Shown here: positions 8,297 through 15,350 of the stretch, piece after piece | How positions within the stretch are numbered: the stretch's first letter is position 1 | Layout of the letters: each line of letters begins with the position of its first letter | Origin: Clostridia bacterium | Lineage (GTDB): Bacteria > Bacillota > Clostridia > Oscillospirales > CAG-272 | Assembly: GCA_017456625.1 (NCBI GenBank) | Contig: JAFTJB010000069.1 | Coordinates: 1-45,623, forward strand | Length of the DNA: 45,623 bases | Reading direction: 5' to 3' | Program-made: the position numbers and the translations under genes | The notes under the pieces: model-generated | Told to the model about the DNA's origin: nothing | The model's database searches: none | What the model saw: the letters and a program-made list of their open reading frames with translations, nothing else

Positions 8297-9643
8297 ATGA
8301 AATTTGAGGTTGAGATCAAAAAAACAGAATTTTGCGACGTATTGGTCGTAGGTGGTGGCGTTGCGGGCTTTGCGGCGGCTGTTGCGGCGGCACGTCAAGG
8401 AGCAAAGGTCATTCTCACGGAAGAAAACAGCTATCTCGGCGGAACCGCGACCGCGGGACTTGTCGCGCCCTTCATGACGTCCTTCAATCAGGCAGGAGAC
8501 ACACAGCTCATTCGCGGCGTGTTTGCGGATCTTGTCGACCGTCTCGTTGCAATCGGCGGAGCGATCCCTCCCGCAGAATGTCGCAACGGCAGCAGCTACG
8601 CGGCGTATAAGCTGAAGGGCCACAACGGTGTCACCCCCGTCGACAAGGAAAAGCTCAAGCTCGTCATGGAGCGGATGTGCCGTGAAGCAGGAGTCATCCT
8701 CAAATATCGCTATCTTTTTGTAGGCGCGGAGACCGTGGGACGTCGCATCACCGCTTGCACCTTTGCAACGGGCAACGGCTTCTACCGCATGGAAGCAAAA
8801 GCCGTAATCGACTGCACGGGTGACGCAACGGTCTGCCACATGGCAGGCGGCGAGACGATGTTCTCCGACGAGAGCGGCGCGGTACAGCCCGTGTCTACCT
8901 TCTTCCTCATCGATAACGTCGACAAGCAAGTCCTGGACGACCTGCTCCTCCCCTCAGATGACGAGCGACTGCGCGCGTTTATGGACATCATCGCGGACGA
9001 GCGTGAAAAGAACGGCTTTCCCTGCAACGGTCTTAAGGTGCGTGCCTATGAGCTTCCCAACGGTGTTTGGAGCATCAATATGTGCCAGATCGACCGCAAT
9101 CTCGATCCCACCGATCCCGAGCAGATGATCGAGGCAGAGATCGAGGGCAGAGAGCAGGCGCACGCGATCTTCGATTTTCTTGTCAGACGCATCCCGGGTA
9201 TGCAAAACGCGCGCCTCATGCAGACCTCCGACCGTGTTGGTGTTCGCGAGTCCCGCCGCATTGTGGGCGAGTACGTTCTGACTCACGCGGATATGCTTGA
9301 GTCCCGTGTTCCCGAGGATAGCATTGCCATTGTCGCAAGCACGGTCGACGTTCATACGCACGACAACTCCAAGCGGATCGAATTCAGCACCCTCGACCAC
9401 TACGGAATTCCCTACCGCTGTCTCGTTGCCCGCGATTTTGACAACGTGTGGTCGGCAGGTAAGACCGTTTCGTCTGACAGATTGGCACACAGCGCGATCC
9501 GCGTTATGCCCCCCTGCATGGCAATGGGACACGCGGCTGGAATTGCCGCGGCAATGGCAAGCCAAACGGGCGTTGCCGCAAAGGACCTCCCCATCCGAGA
9601 GCTCCGCGAAAATCTCCTCGCGCAGGGCGCGTATCTTGGGTAG
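8297..9643 (+). CDS. FAD-dependent oxidoreductase (FAD_oxidored family)
   Basis: 448 residues. The N-terminus holds a Rossmann FAD-binding motif, VVGGGVAGFAAA, from about residue 17, followed by the acidic end of strand 2 (LTEE) and a glycine-rich stretch (YLGGTATAGL). The C-terminus retains a second FAD-contact segment (SAGKTVSSDRLAH … CMAMGHAAGIAAA). These features match the family of flavoproteins often found in carbohydrate loci of Clostridia and Bacteroidetes, whose substrates are mostly unknown. AAGGAG is 8 nt upstream of the ATG. No signal peptide, so cytoplasmic. Likely controlled by the divergent AraC regulator. Confidence 0.88.
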   Translation: MKFEVEIKKTEFCDVLVVGGGVAGFAAAVAAARQGAKVILTEENSYLGGTATAGLVAPFMTSFNQAGDTQLIRGVFADLVDRLVAIGGAIPPAECRNGSSYAAYKLKGHNGVTPVDKEKLKLVMERMCREAGVILKYRYLFVGAETVGRRITACTFATGNGFYRMEAKAVIDCTGDATVCHMAGGETMFSDESGAVQPVSTFFLIDNVDKQVLDDLLLPSDDERLRAFMDIIADEREKNGFPCNGLKVRAYELPNGVWSINMCQIDRNLDPTDPEQMIEAEIEGREQAHAIFDFLVRRIPGMQNARLMQTSDRVGVRESRRIVGEYVLTHADMLESRVPEDSIAIVASTVDVHTHDNSKRIEFSTLDHYGIPYRCLVARDFDNVWSAGKTVSSDRLAHSAIRVMPPCMAMGHAAGIAAAMASQTGVAAKDLPIRELRENLLAQGAYLG

Positions 9644-9663
9644 GAAAATTCAGTAAAAAGAAG

Positions 9664-9690
9664 GCACACCGCTTTCGCGGTGTGCGCTTT
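9664..9690. terminator. bidirectional terminator
   Basis: GCACACCGC (9664-9672) pairs with GCGGTGTGC (9677-9685) with T-rich sequence on both sides. It lies between the convergent FAD oxidoreductase and XRE regulator genes. Confidence 0.85.
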
Positions 9691-9692
9691 TG

Positions 9693-10754
9693 TTATGCCT
9701 CGTTCGGTAAATACGCACGTGCCTTTTGAAGCTTTTCTTCCAATGCTTTTTTACCGTCACAGCAGCCATCCGATTCGTACTCAAACATCAAGCTATTACC
9801 AAACCTCCCACTTTCAAGTGCAGCAAGATAGCGATCCGAAAGAGCTGCCAATCTCTCATAATGGTCTATCGCATGTTCAACATCACCAATCTTCATGTAT
9901 CTGCGGACAAGTGACAGATGCAAGCTCGACTTTTGGTGAACCTGCCGCCAAGGAAGGTAATCGCCCCCCGAAAGGAACGCCTCAATGATACGAAGCATAT
10001 ATTCCTGCAAAGCAATTCCGTGCTCATCAACATCCTCTGTTTCGGTCTTTCCCGTGATCCACGTCACCATGCGAATACAGCGTGCAATAAATCTCGCCTT
10101 GACCGCAAAGCTTTCCTTTACTTTATGAAGAGCGATGTCATATTTACCGTCGGCAAACGCAATCTCCGCCTCCCAATAGCTTCGGTCACCCCAAATCATC
10201 GGCACGCGATTGATCATTTCCTCGGCTTTTCCGCCCTCTCCCAAAAGATCGTAGGCTCTCGACATCAGGCAATATGCCTTGCAGATACGATCGGCATCGG
10301 TCTCGTAACGAAAAACACTGTTTCCGTAGCGCTCGATCTCCTCCAACGTCTCTGCACGGTTTACTCGCGAACTCTTTTCGGATATTTGCGCAGTCACACA
10401 TTCCAGACAGACCAATGCGATATCCGGCACGTTGGGGTGCTTTTGAAAGAATGCCTTTGCACGCACATAAAGATCTGCAATTTCAGCAGGATCGGTCAGC
10501 AAATTGATATCGGGAAGCTGCTCACGAATGTACTCCGCTTCCTTCAAATGTCCATCATCAAGGTAGCCCAAAATCATATCCGTTGAAGTTCCCAACACTC
10601 TTGCTAAGGGAATAATCTGCGAAATATCGGGCATCCCCGCGTCGGTTTCCCATTTGGAAACCGCCTGCATCGAAACACCGATCAACTCCGCAAGCTCACT
10701 CTGTGTCAAGCCACAATCCTTGCGATATAGCTTGATCCTCTGCCCTACTGTCAT
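9693..10754 (-). CDS. XRE-family regulator with TPR-like C-terminal domain
   Basis: 353 residues. Residues about 6-60 form an XRE helix-turn-helix (…LTQSELAELIGVS…AVSKWE…). The remainder is helical with repeats resembling TPRs (…EEIERYGNSVFRYETD…, …YWEAEIAFADGKYD…). This architecture is common in Firmicutes regulators that sense a peptide or protein partner, but no peptide gene is visible next to it. GGAGG lies 6-7 nt upstream of the ATG. Confidence 0.88.
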   Translation of the reverse strand: MTVGQRIKLYRKDCGLTQSELAELIGVSMQAVSKWETDAGMPDISQIIPLARVLGTSTDMILGYLDDGHLKEAEYIREQLPDINLLTDPAEIADLYVRAKAFFQKHPNVPDIALVCLECVTAQISEKSSRVNRAETLEEIERYGNSVFRYETDADRICKAYCLMSRAYDLLGEGGKAEEMINRVPMIWGDRSYWEAEIAFADGKYDIALHKVKESFAVKARFIARCIRMVTWITGKTETEDVDEHGIALQEYMLRIIEAFLSGGDYLPWRQVHQKSSLHLSLVRRYMKIGDVEHAIDHYERLAALSDRYLAALESGRFGNSLMFEYESDGCCDGKKALEEKLQKARAYLPNEA

Positions 10755-10793
10755 ATTTTCATCCTCCAGTTATGTTTTCGGTACCGTACTGTT

Positions 10794-10822
10794 ATTATAG
10801 CATAGTATTTCATGCTTGTAAA
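10794..10822 (-). promoter_or_regulatory. promoter of the XRE regulator
   Basis: Minus strand: TTTACA (10817-10822), 17-bp spacer, TATAAT (10794-10799). The bases from here to 10884 hold only a small hairpin, TGCCC-TGC-GGGCA (10871-10883). Confidence 0.8.
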
Positions 10823-10884
10823 CCAACGAAACGGACAAAGCAACTCAACGGAGAGTGGAAAATTCATTTGTGCCCTGCGGGCAA

Positions 10885-10975
10885 GAATGTTTCGTATGAT
10901 CTTACCCCAAACACAAAACCCGAGGCGTTTGCCTCGGGCTTTCTGTTTGGGGTGAGATATGGGATTCTGAACCCA
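10885..10975 (-). repeat. upstream copy of the tRNA-His 3' end plus palindromic terminator (copy A)
   Basis: This ~90-bp unit repeats the unit at 11052-11141 with a constant offset of 167 bp and few differences. It contains a long hairpin (10899-10958) and, at 10948-10975, a degenerate piece of tRNA-His: T-arm, 3' acceptor strand and CCA. The T-loop has one extra base, and the rest of the tRNA is missing, so it is a pseudo-tRNA fragment. The remaining sequence to copy B (10976-11051) has no gene that I can support. Confidence 0.85.
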
Positions 10976-11025
10976 AACGCGCGCTCACTCTGCGTTATCC
11001 CCTGTTCTTCTTGCGCGCGTTCCCG

Positions 11026-11043
11026 GCATTTGCTAGCAAATGC
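11026..11043. repeat. perfect 18-bp palindrome
   Basis: GCATTTGCTAGCAAATGC reads the same on both strands. It lies between the two copies of the tRNA-His/terminator unit, so it may be a protein-binding site or a recombination remnant. No function can be assigned. Confidence 0.6.
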
Positions 11044-11065
11044 GTGGCTTCGAATGTCTAGTATG

Positions 11066-11125
11066 ATCTCACCCCAAACACAAAACCCGAGGCGTTTGCC
11101 TCGGGTTTTCTGTTTGGGGTGAGAT
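11066..11125 (-). terminator. tRNA operon terminator extended into an inverted copy of the tRNA-His 3' end (copy B)
   Basis: The inner part CCCGAGGC/GCCTCGGG followed by TTTT (minus strand) is an intrinsic terminator for the tRNA operon. The stem continues outward for about 28 bp per arm with one mismatch, so the right arm (11115-11125) is also the 3' acceptor strand of tRNA-His and the left arm is its inverted copy. Repeated at 10899-10958. Confidence 0.85.
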
Positions 11126-11192
11126 ATGGGATTCGAACCCACGACCTTCAGGGCCACAACCTGACGCGCTAACCAACTGTGCTAATCCCACC
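11115..11192 (-). tRNA. tRNA-His (GTG)
   Basis: A full cloverleaf can be drawn: acceptor GTGGGAT/ATCTCAC, anticodon loop TTGTGGC (anticodon GTG), T-arm GTGGG-TTCGAAT-CCCAT, encoded CCA. The characteristic extra G-1 opposite the discriminator C is present at 11192. Last gene of the three-tRNA operon. Confidence 0.95.
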
Positions 11193-11201
11193 ATATGAAA
11201 T

Positions 11202-11278
<77 letters not shown>

Positions 11279-11318
11279 ATACACAAGTTTGCTCCCCATG
11301 TCTGGGAAGCAAACTCAT

Positions 11319-11392
11319 TGGAGCGAGTGATGGGAATCGAACCCACGCGACCAGCTTGGAAGGCTGGGATTCTACCATTGAACTACACTCGC
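11319..11392 (-). tRNA. tRNA-Gly (TCC)
   Basis: 74 nt including an encoded CCA. Acceptor GCGAGTG pairs with CACTCGC; anticodon stem CCAGC/GCTGG encloses loop CTTCCAA, giving anticodon TCC. First gene of the operon. Confidence 0.95.
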
Positions 11393-11421
11393 ATGACTGC
11401 CGCTCTCGCAGTTACCTCGGT

Positions 11422-11450
11422 ATTATATCACAAAATCATTTCTTTGTCAA
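11422..11450 (-). promoter_or_regulatory. perfect consensus promoter of the tRNA operon
   Basis: Minus strand: TTGACA (11445-11450), 17-bp spacer, TATAAT (11422-11427). Drives Gly-Arg-His tRNAs. Confidence 0.88.
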
Positions 11451-11503
11451 TACCTAAATCAAAAAAATTTTTATTTTTTTCGCCCTATTCAGCCCCTCAA
11501 AAG

Positions 11504-11532
11504 TTGACTTTCTTATCAAGCCATGTTATAAT
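11504..11532 (+). promoter_or_regulatory. promoter of holA
   Basis: TTGACT (11504-11509), 17-bp spacer, TATAAT (11527-11532). Confidence 0.8.
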
Positions 11533-11565
11533 AATACTGTTAATACAGGAAAGGAGGACGTTACC

Positions 11566-12597
11566 GTGCGCATGATCAAGGAAGCGGATTATCGCAAAGA
11601 AATCAAAAGCAACCCCGCAAGCGGTTATCTTTTTTTCGGCGAAGAGGACTATTTAAAATCCTTTGCCGTCAAGACCGCTCGCGAAGCAATATGCCCCGAT
11701 CCTACCTTTTCCTTTTTTAATGAACTGAAGCTGGAAGCGCTTGATTTCACCCCCGCAAAGCTTCTCGATGCGCTGATGCCCATGCCCATGATGGCGGACA
11801 AAAAGCTCGTTGTGGTCAGCGGTCTCAATTTCCTGACCATGAAGCCGAACGAGCTGGAGGAGCTCTGCTCTGTCCTTTCGGAGCTTGCGCACTACGACTA
11901 CAACGTCCTCATCATCACGGTCGCCTCGGATTGCTTTGACGCGGGCTATCTTCCCAAGCGCCCCTCCGCAACGCTCTCCAAGCTCTGCGAGCATCTCACC
12001 GCTGTCAATTTTGAACGCAGTACTCCCGCAAAGCTTGCGGCATGGACACAAAAACACTTTGCCCACAACGGCATCTCCGCTTCTCCCGAATTCTGCGCGC
12101 AGATGGTGGATTACTGCGGCAAGGGGATGTTCGTTCTCGCCAACGAGATCGACAAATTGAGCTTTTATCTCCGTGCGCACGGCAAAACCGACGCAACACT
12201 CGAGGATATGAAGCACGTCTGCATCTCTGCCACCGAGTACGATGCCTTTGCCTTTACCAATGCGATCATGGAAAACCGACCGAGCGCCGCGCTTGAGATC
12301 CTTGCGGACTACCGTTTTCGACGCGTAGAGCCGATCATAATCCTCTCCGACGTGATCCGCGTGATTTGCGAGATGGTCAGCGTTCGCGCAATGACCGCGG
12401 AGGGCGCTCCCGCCTCCGAGATTGCATCGATCCTCAAGCTGCACGAATACAAGGTCGGACTTTACCAGAAGAGCCTGCGCAACACCTCACCCGAGCGACT
12501 CCGCCGCGCCCTTGATGCCTGCCTTACCGCCGATGCCGCGCTTAAGCTCTCGCCAAAGGGCTACACTGCGCTCGAGCAGCTGATCTGCACGTTATAA
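11566..12597 (+). CDS. holA: DNA polymerase III delta subunit
   Basis: 343 residues, the usual length for the clamp-loader delta subunit that opens the beta sliding clamp. The N-terminal YLFFGEEDYLK is the degenerate nucleotide-binding region of the family; the middle (…KLVVVSGLNFL…) and C-terminal helical collar (…LYQKSLRNTSPERLRRAL…LKLSPKGYTALEQLI) match bacterial HolA. The GTG at 11566 fits the ribosome binding site AGGAGG (8-nt spacing) better than the ATG at 11572. It has its own promoter and terminator and is followed by unrelated genes. Confidence 0.92.
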   Translation: MRMIKEADYRKEIKSNPASGYLFFGEEDYLKSFAVKTAREAICPDPTFSFFNELKLEALDFTPAKLLDALMPMPMMADKKLVVVSGLNFLTMKPNELEELCSVLSELAHYDYNVLIITVASDCFDAGYLPKRPSATLSKLCEHLTAVNFERSTPAKLAAWTQKHFAHNGISASPEFCAQMVDYCGKGMFVLANEIDKLSFYLRAHGKTDATLEDMKHVCISATEYDAFAFTNAIMENRPSAALEILADYRFRRVEPIIILSDVIRVICEMVSVRAMTAEGAPASEIASILKLHEYKVGLYQKSLRNTSPERLRRALDACLTADAALKLSPKGYTALEQLICTL

Positions 12598-12612
12598 TCA
12601 CAGCAAACATTC

Positions 12613-12643
12613 AACGCACATCGAAAATCGGTGTGCGTTTTTT
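12613..12643 (+). terminator. intrinsic terminator of holA
   Basis: AACGCACA (12613-12620) pairs with TGTGCGTT (12632-12639), then a T run. Confidence 0.85.
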
Positions 12644-12650
12644 ATCAAAT

Positions 12651-12705
12651 CTCCTTTTTGCGCATAGAATGGTACAGAACGCCATCTTTCTACCGCAAAA
12701 AGGAG
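12651..12705 (+). promoter_or_regulatory. 12-bp inverted repeat covering the ribosome binding site of the next gene
   Basis: CTCCTTTTTGCG (12651-12662) is the exact reverse complement of CGCAAAAAGGAG (12694-12705), which contains the AAGGAG for the ATG at 12712. If both arms are transcribed, the hairpin (31-nt loop) hides the Shine-Dalgarno sequence. If the weak promoter TTTATC-18-TAGAAT (12641-12670) is used, the left arm would not be in the RNA and the repeat could be a DNA operator instead. Confidence 0.55.
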
Positions 12706-12711
12706 TTTTTT

Positions 12712-13158
12712 ATGTACAGAGATCAACCAAGCACGCAAAGCACACCGTCCGCGGGTCAGGGATATCTGGTCATTCACGTGACCACCGCACGCGGCTCTAT
12801 CCCGCTTGAAGGGGCGCAAATCACCATCCGCAATCATCTTCCGCAAGAGAATGAAGCCGCGGGAGACGCGATTGCAACACTCGTCAGCGGAACGGACGGA
12901 AACACCGCAAGGATCCCATTGGAGGCACCGCCTCGCGCCTCCTCCATGCGCCCCGGCAACGGAAAGCCATATGCCTCCTACGTCGCGGAGGTGCGGCTGG
13001 AGGGCTACTATGACCAGCTCTATTCGGGGATCCCCATTTTTGACGGCATCACCGCCATTCAGCCCGCCGATCTTATCCCCCTTCCCGAAAACGGACAAAG
13101 CGATTCCTGCACCCCCGACAGCACCCGCGCTTTTGAGAGCGAAGCCCCCACGCTTTGA
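12712..13158 (+). CDS. small beta-sandwich protein, carboxypeptidase-regulatory-like
   Basis: 148 residues. The core (about 15-120) has the order of a carboxypeptidase D regulatory-like/transthyretin-type domain: GYLVIHVTTARGSIPLEGA, AQITI…, a variable loop, then SYVAEVRLEGYYDQLYSGI and …FDGITAIQPADLIPL. There is no signal peptide. It sits first in a (+) group with two peptidoglycan-binding-domain proteins, so it probably belongs to the same structure. The family assignment rests on pattern only; function unknown. Confidence 0.7.
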   Translation: MYRDQPSTQSTPSAGQGYLVIHVTTARGSIPLEGAQITIRNHLPQENEAAGDAIATLVSGTDGNTARIPLEAPPRASSMRPGNGKPYASYVAEVRLEGYYDQLYSGIPIFDGITAIQPADLIPLPENGQSDSCTPDSTRAFESEAPTL

Positions 13159-13198
13159 GTCCTCTATCATTTCAAGCAGAAAGGATCCGTGACCGACT

Positions 13199-14596
13199 AT
13201 GCCACAAACACCGATCATTCCGCAAAGCATCACCGTTCATCTCGGCCCCCCCGACCAACCCGCCGAAAACGTCACCCTCCCCTTCCTTGAATACGTTGCC
13301 AACGTTGCTTCAAGTGAGATCTATCCGACCTGGCCCGAGAACGCGATCCGTGCCAATATGTACGCGCAGATCTCCTACGCACTCAACCGTGTCTACACGG
13401 AATATTACCGCACACGAGGCTACGATTTTGACATTACCTCAACCACCGCGTTCGATCAGTTTTTCGTTCATAACCGAGATATTTTTGACAATATCAGACA
13501 GATCGCGGGAGAGCTTTTCAACGACTACATTCGCCGTGCGGGCAGCATCGAGCCGCTCTTTGCGCAATACTGCAACGGCACCACCGTGACCTGCAACGGG
13601 CTCTCCCAATGGGGGAGCGTTGAGCTTGCAGAGCAGGGCTACACCCCCTACGAGATCCTTCAATTTTACTACGGCGACGACATTGAATTGGTACGCAATG
13701 CCCCCATTGCGGGCAACGAGCCGAGTGCGCCCACCGTCCCACTCCGCTTGGGTAGTGTAAACAACGACGTACGCACTCTGCAGATCCGCCTCAATCGCAT
13801 TGCAAATAATTACCCATCGATCCCCAAGATCGTGGAGATCGACGGCATCTTCGGGACCGATACCGAGGCTGCTGTGCGCCGCTTCCAGGAGATCTTCAGT
13901 CTCACTCCCGACGGCATCGTAGGTCCTACGACGTGGTACACCGTTCAAAATATTTACATTGGCGTAAAACGCCTCAACGATCTCAATGCTGAGGGTATTA
14001 CGCTAAATGAGGTCACGCAGCAATTTCCCGAGGTGTTGCAATTGGGGGATTCGGGCAGCGACGTGCGCAATATGCAATACTATATCGCCTACGTCTCGCA
14101 ATACTACGATACCATTCCCCTTATCGCGATCGACGGCGTTTATGGCGAGAGCACGCAAGCCGCAGTGCGGGACGTGCAAAGCACCTTCGGTCTGCCCGCA
14201 GACGGTATTATGGGTGAGGTGACGTGGAATCAGCTCTACCGCGCCTACCTTGGAATCGTCAATACGATCCCGCTCGAATTTGTTGAGGGGCGTGCCGTTC
14301 CCTTTGGCGGCGTGCCGCTCCGTGTCGGTGCGGATTCCGAATCGGTACGCCTCCTGCAGGAATATCTCAACGTCATCGCCGGGGCGTATCCAAGCATTCC
14401 CAGCACCAATCCAACGGGCTACTTCGGTCCGCGCACGCAGGAGGCGGTCATCGCGTTTCAAAACGAGTTCGGTCTTCCCGCAACGGGTGTCGTCAATGCC
14501 ATTACGTGGACCGAGATCGCACAGCTTTTTGAAACGCTGACGATTGGCGGACAGCTCCGTGACGGACAGTACCCCGGCTTTGAGCTTGGAACGTAA
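13199..14596 (+). CDS. SpoIID-like domain protein with three peptidoglycan-binding domains
   Basis: 465 residues. Residues about 8-165 resemble the SpoIID/LytB-type domain (ASSEIYPTWPENAIRANMYA near the start, LSQWGSVELAEQGYTPYEIL near its end); in SpoIID the matching Glu is the lytic transglycosylase residue. Three PG_binding_1 domains follow (about 178-255, 280-345 and 372-445), each with …DG(I/Y)FG…T..AV..FQ..F(G/S)L…G… patterns. No signal peptide or membrane segment is seen, odd for a wall-directed protein. ATG 13199 is the first start after an in-frame stop; AGAAAGGA is somewhat far (about 14 nt). Similar proteins occur in Clostridia; a spore or wall role is an inference. Confidence 0.82.
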   Translation: MPQTPIIPQSITVHLGPPDQPAENVTLPFLEYVANVASSEIYPTWPENAIRANMYAQISYALNRVYTEYYRTRGYDFDITSTTAFDQFFVHNRDIFDNIRQIAGELFNDYIRRAGSIEPLFAQYCNGTTVTCNGLSQWGSVELAEQGYTPYEILQFYYGDDIELVRNAPIAGNEPSAPTVPLRLGSVNNDVRTLQIRLNRIANNYPSIPKIVEIDGIFGTDTEAAVRRFQEIFSLTPDGIVGPTTWYTVQNIYIGVKRLNDLNAEGITLNEVTQQFPEVLQLGDSGSDVRNMQYYIAYVSQYYDTIPLIAIDGVYGESTQAAVRDVQSTFGLPADGIMGEVTWNQLYRAYLGIVNTIPLEFVEGRAVPFGGVPLRVGADSESVRLLQEYLNVIAGAYPSIPSTNPTGYFGPRTQEAVIAFQNEFGLPATGVVNAITWTEIAQLFETLTIGGQLRDGQYPGFELGT

Positions 14597-14610
14597 GAAA
14601 GGAGAAGATC

Positions 14611-15144
14611 ATGCCCGATCAAAATACGGAAGCCCAGGCAATTCTCAATCTCCAACGCTATCTGCGACAGCTCTCCTACGACGAGGAAAGCATCAAGGCA
14701 CCTCCCGTTGACGGTATTTTTGAAACGGACACGCAAAATGCGCTCCGTGCCTTCCAAAAGCTCAAGGGATTGCCCGTGACGGGAAAAGCCGATCAGGAAA
14801 CGTGGGAGCTGCTTTATGCCCTCTACCGCGCCTCGCTCGCAAAAAATTCACAGCCCCGCCCCATTGCGCTTTTCCCTCGTACGCCAACAGATTATGAGCT
14901 TGCCCTCGGTGCAACGGGCGTACTTGTTATGCTTCTCCAATATATGCTTGATGAGCTGACACATAGCTATAGCGACCTTGGTGATTTTAGCGTCAACGGC
15001 ACCTTCGACGAACCGACAAAAGCCGCCGTCAATGCCTTCCAGAGTCACAACGTCCTGCGTCAAACGGGAGCGGTCGACCGCGATACGTGGAATCAGATCG
15101 CTGACCAATACAACTCCTTATTTACAAGATATCAGCAGGAATAA
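14611..15144 (+). CDS. tandem peptidoglycan-binding-domain protein
   Basis: 177 residues made of two PG_binding_1 domains (about 8-70 and 90-168), with …PPVDGIFETDTQNALRAFQ… and …FSVNGTFDEPTKAAVNAFQ… as landmarks. No signal peptide or catalytic domain. AAAGGAG precedes the ATG and the gap to the previous gene is 14 bp, so it is co-transcribed with the SpoIID-like gene. Confidence 0.85.
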   Translation: MPDQNTEAQAILNLQRYLRQLSYDEESIKAPPVDGIFETDTQNALRAFQKLKGLPVTGKADQETWELLYALYRASLAKNSQPRPIALFPRTPTDYELALGATGVLVMLLQYMLDELTHSYSDLGDFSVNGTFDEPTKAAVNAFQSHNVLRQTGAVDRDTWNQIADQYNSLFTRYQQE

Positions 15145-15152
15145 CCGAAAGC

Positions 15153-15186
15153 GTAACAAGCCCTCTTACAAGAGAGGGCTTGTTAC
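15153..15186. terminator. hairpin 1 of a triple-hairpin terminator
   Basis: GTAACAAGCCCTCTT pairs with the run ending GAGGGCTTGTTAC. Directly follows the peptidoglycan-binding operon; the T tract is weak. Confidence 0.7.
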
Positions 15187-15187
15187 A

Positions 15188-15234
15188 AAACAGAGTGCGT
15201 GGACTCATAAAAGAGTCCACGCACTCTGTTTCTG
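15188..15234. terminator. hairpin 2 of a triple-hairpin terminator
   Basis: A perfect 19-bp stem (15188-15206 with 15213-15231) around a 6-nt A-rich loop, followed by a short T-rich tail. Confidence 0.75.
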
Positions 15235-15261
15235 TGACAAGGTTTTGAAGGTGAGAGGGGG

Positions 15262-15305
15262 GTGGGGAGAGAGGGGACTTTTTCAAAAGTCCCCTCTCTC
15301 CCCAC
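15262..15305. terminator. hairpin 3, perfect 21-bp stem between convergent genes
   Basis: Bases 15262-15282 are the exact reverse complement of 15285-15305. It contains an internal TTTT and could stop transcription from both sides, but it has no long external T tract. Confidence 0.65.
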
Positions 15306-15308
15306 ATT

Positions 15309-15350
15309 CTTCTTCACACTCCACTACCCCTTCTTCACACTCCACTACCC
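15309..15350. repeat. two perfect 21-bp tandem repeats across the stop codon of the AraC gene
   Basis: 15309-15329 and 15330-15350 are identical, and the first 7 bases of a third unit follow. The second unit contains the last codons and stop (15345-15347) of the (-) AraC gene, so the first is a duplicated gene end downstream of the stop. Confidence 0.85.

Noticed and set aside
10976..11012. Stretch between the tRNA-His repeats resembling cloning-vector sequence (minus strand CAGGGGATAACGCAG then AGTGAGCGCGCG)
   Set aside because: Matches of 12-15 bases remembered from plasmid backbones are expected by chance at this scale, and the flanking sequence does not continue as vector. A vector search would settle it.
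10885..11141. CRISPR-like array or integrated element at the tRNA-His gene
   Set aside because: Only two repeat copies, 167 bp apart, with no integrase, cas gene or cargo between them.
10864..11157. Small open frames across the tRNA-His repeat units
   Set aside because: They translate tRNA, terminator and pseudo-tRNA sequence twice (the repeated peptide reflects the DNA repeat) and have no ribosome binding site.
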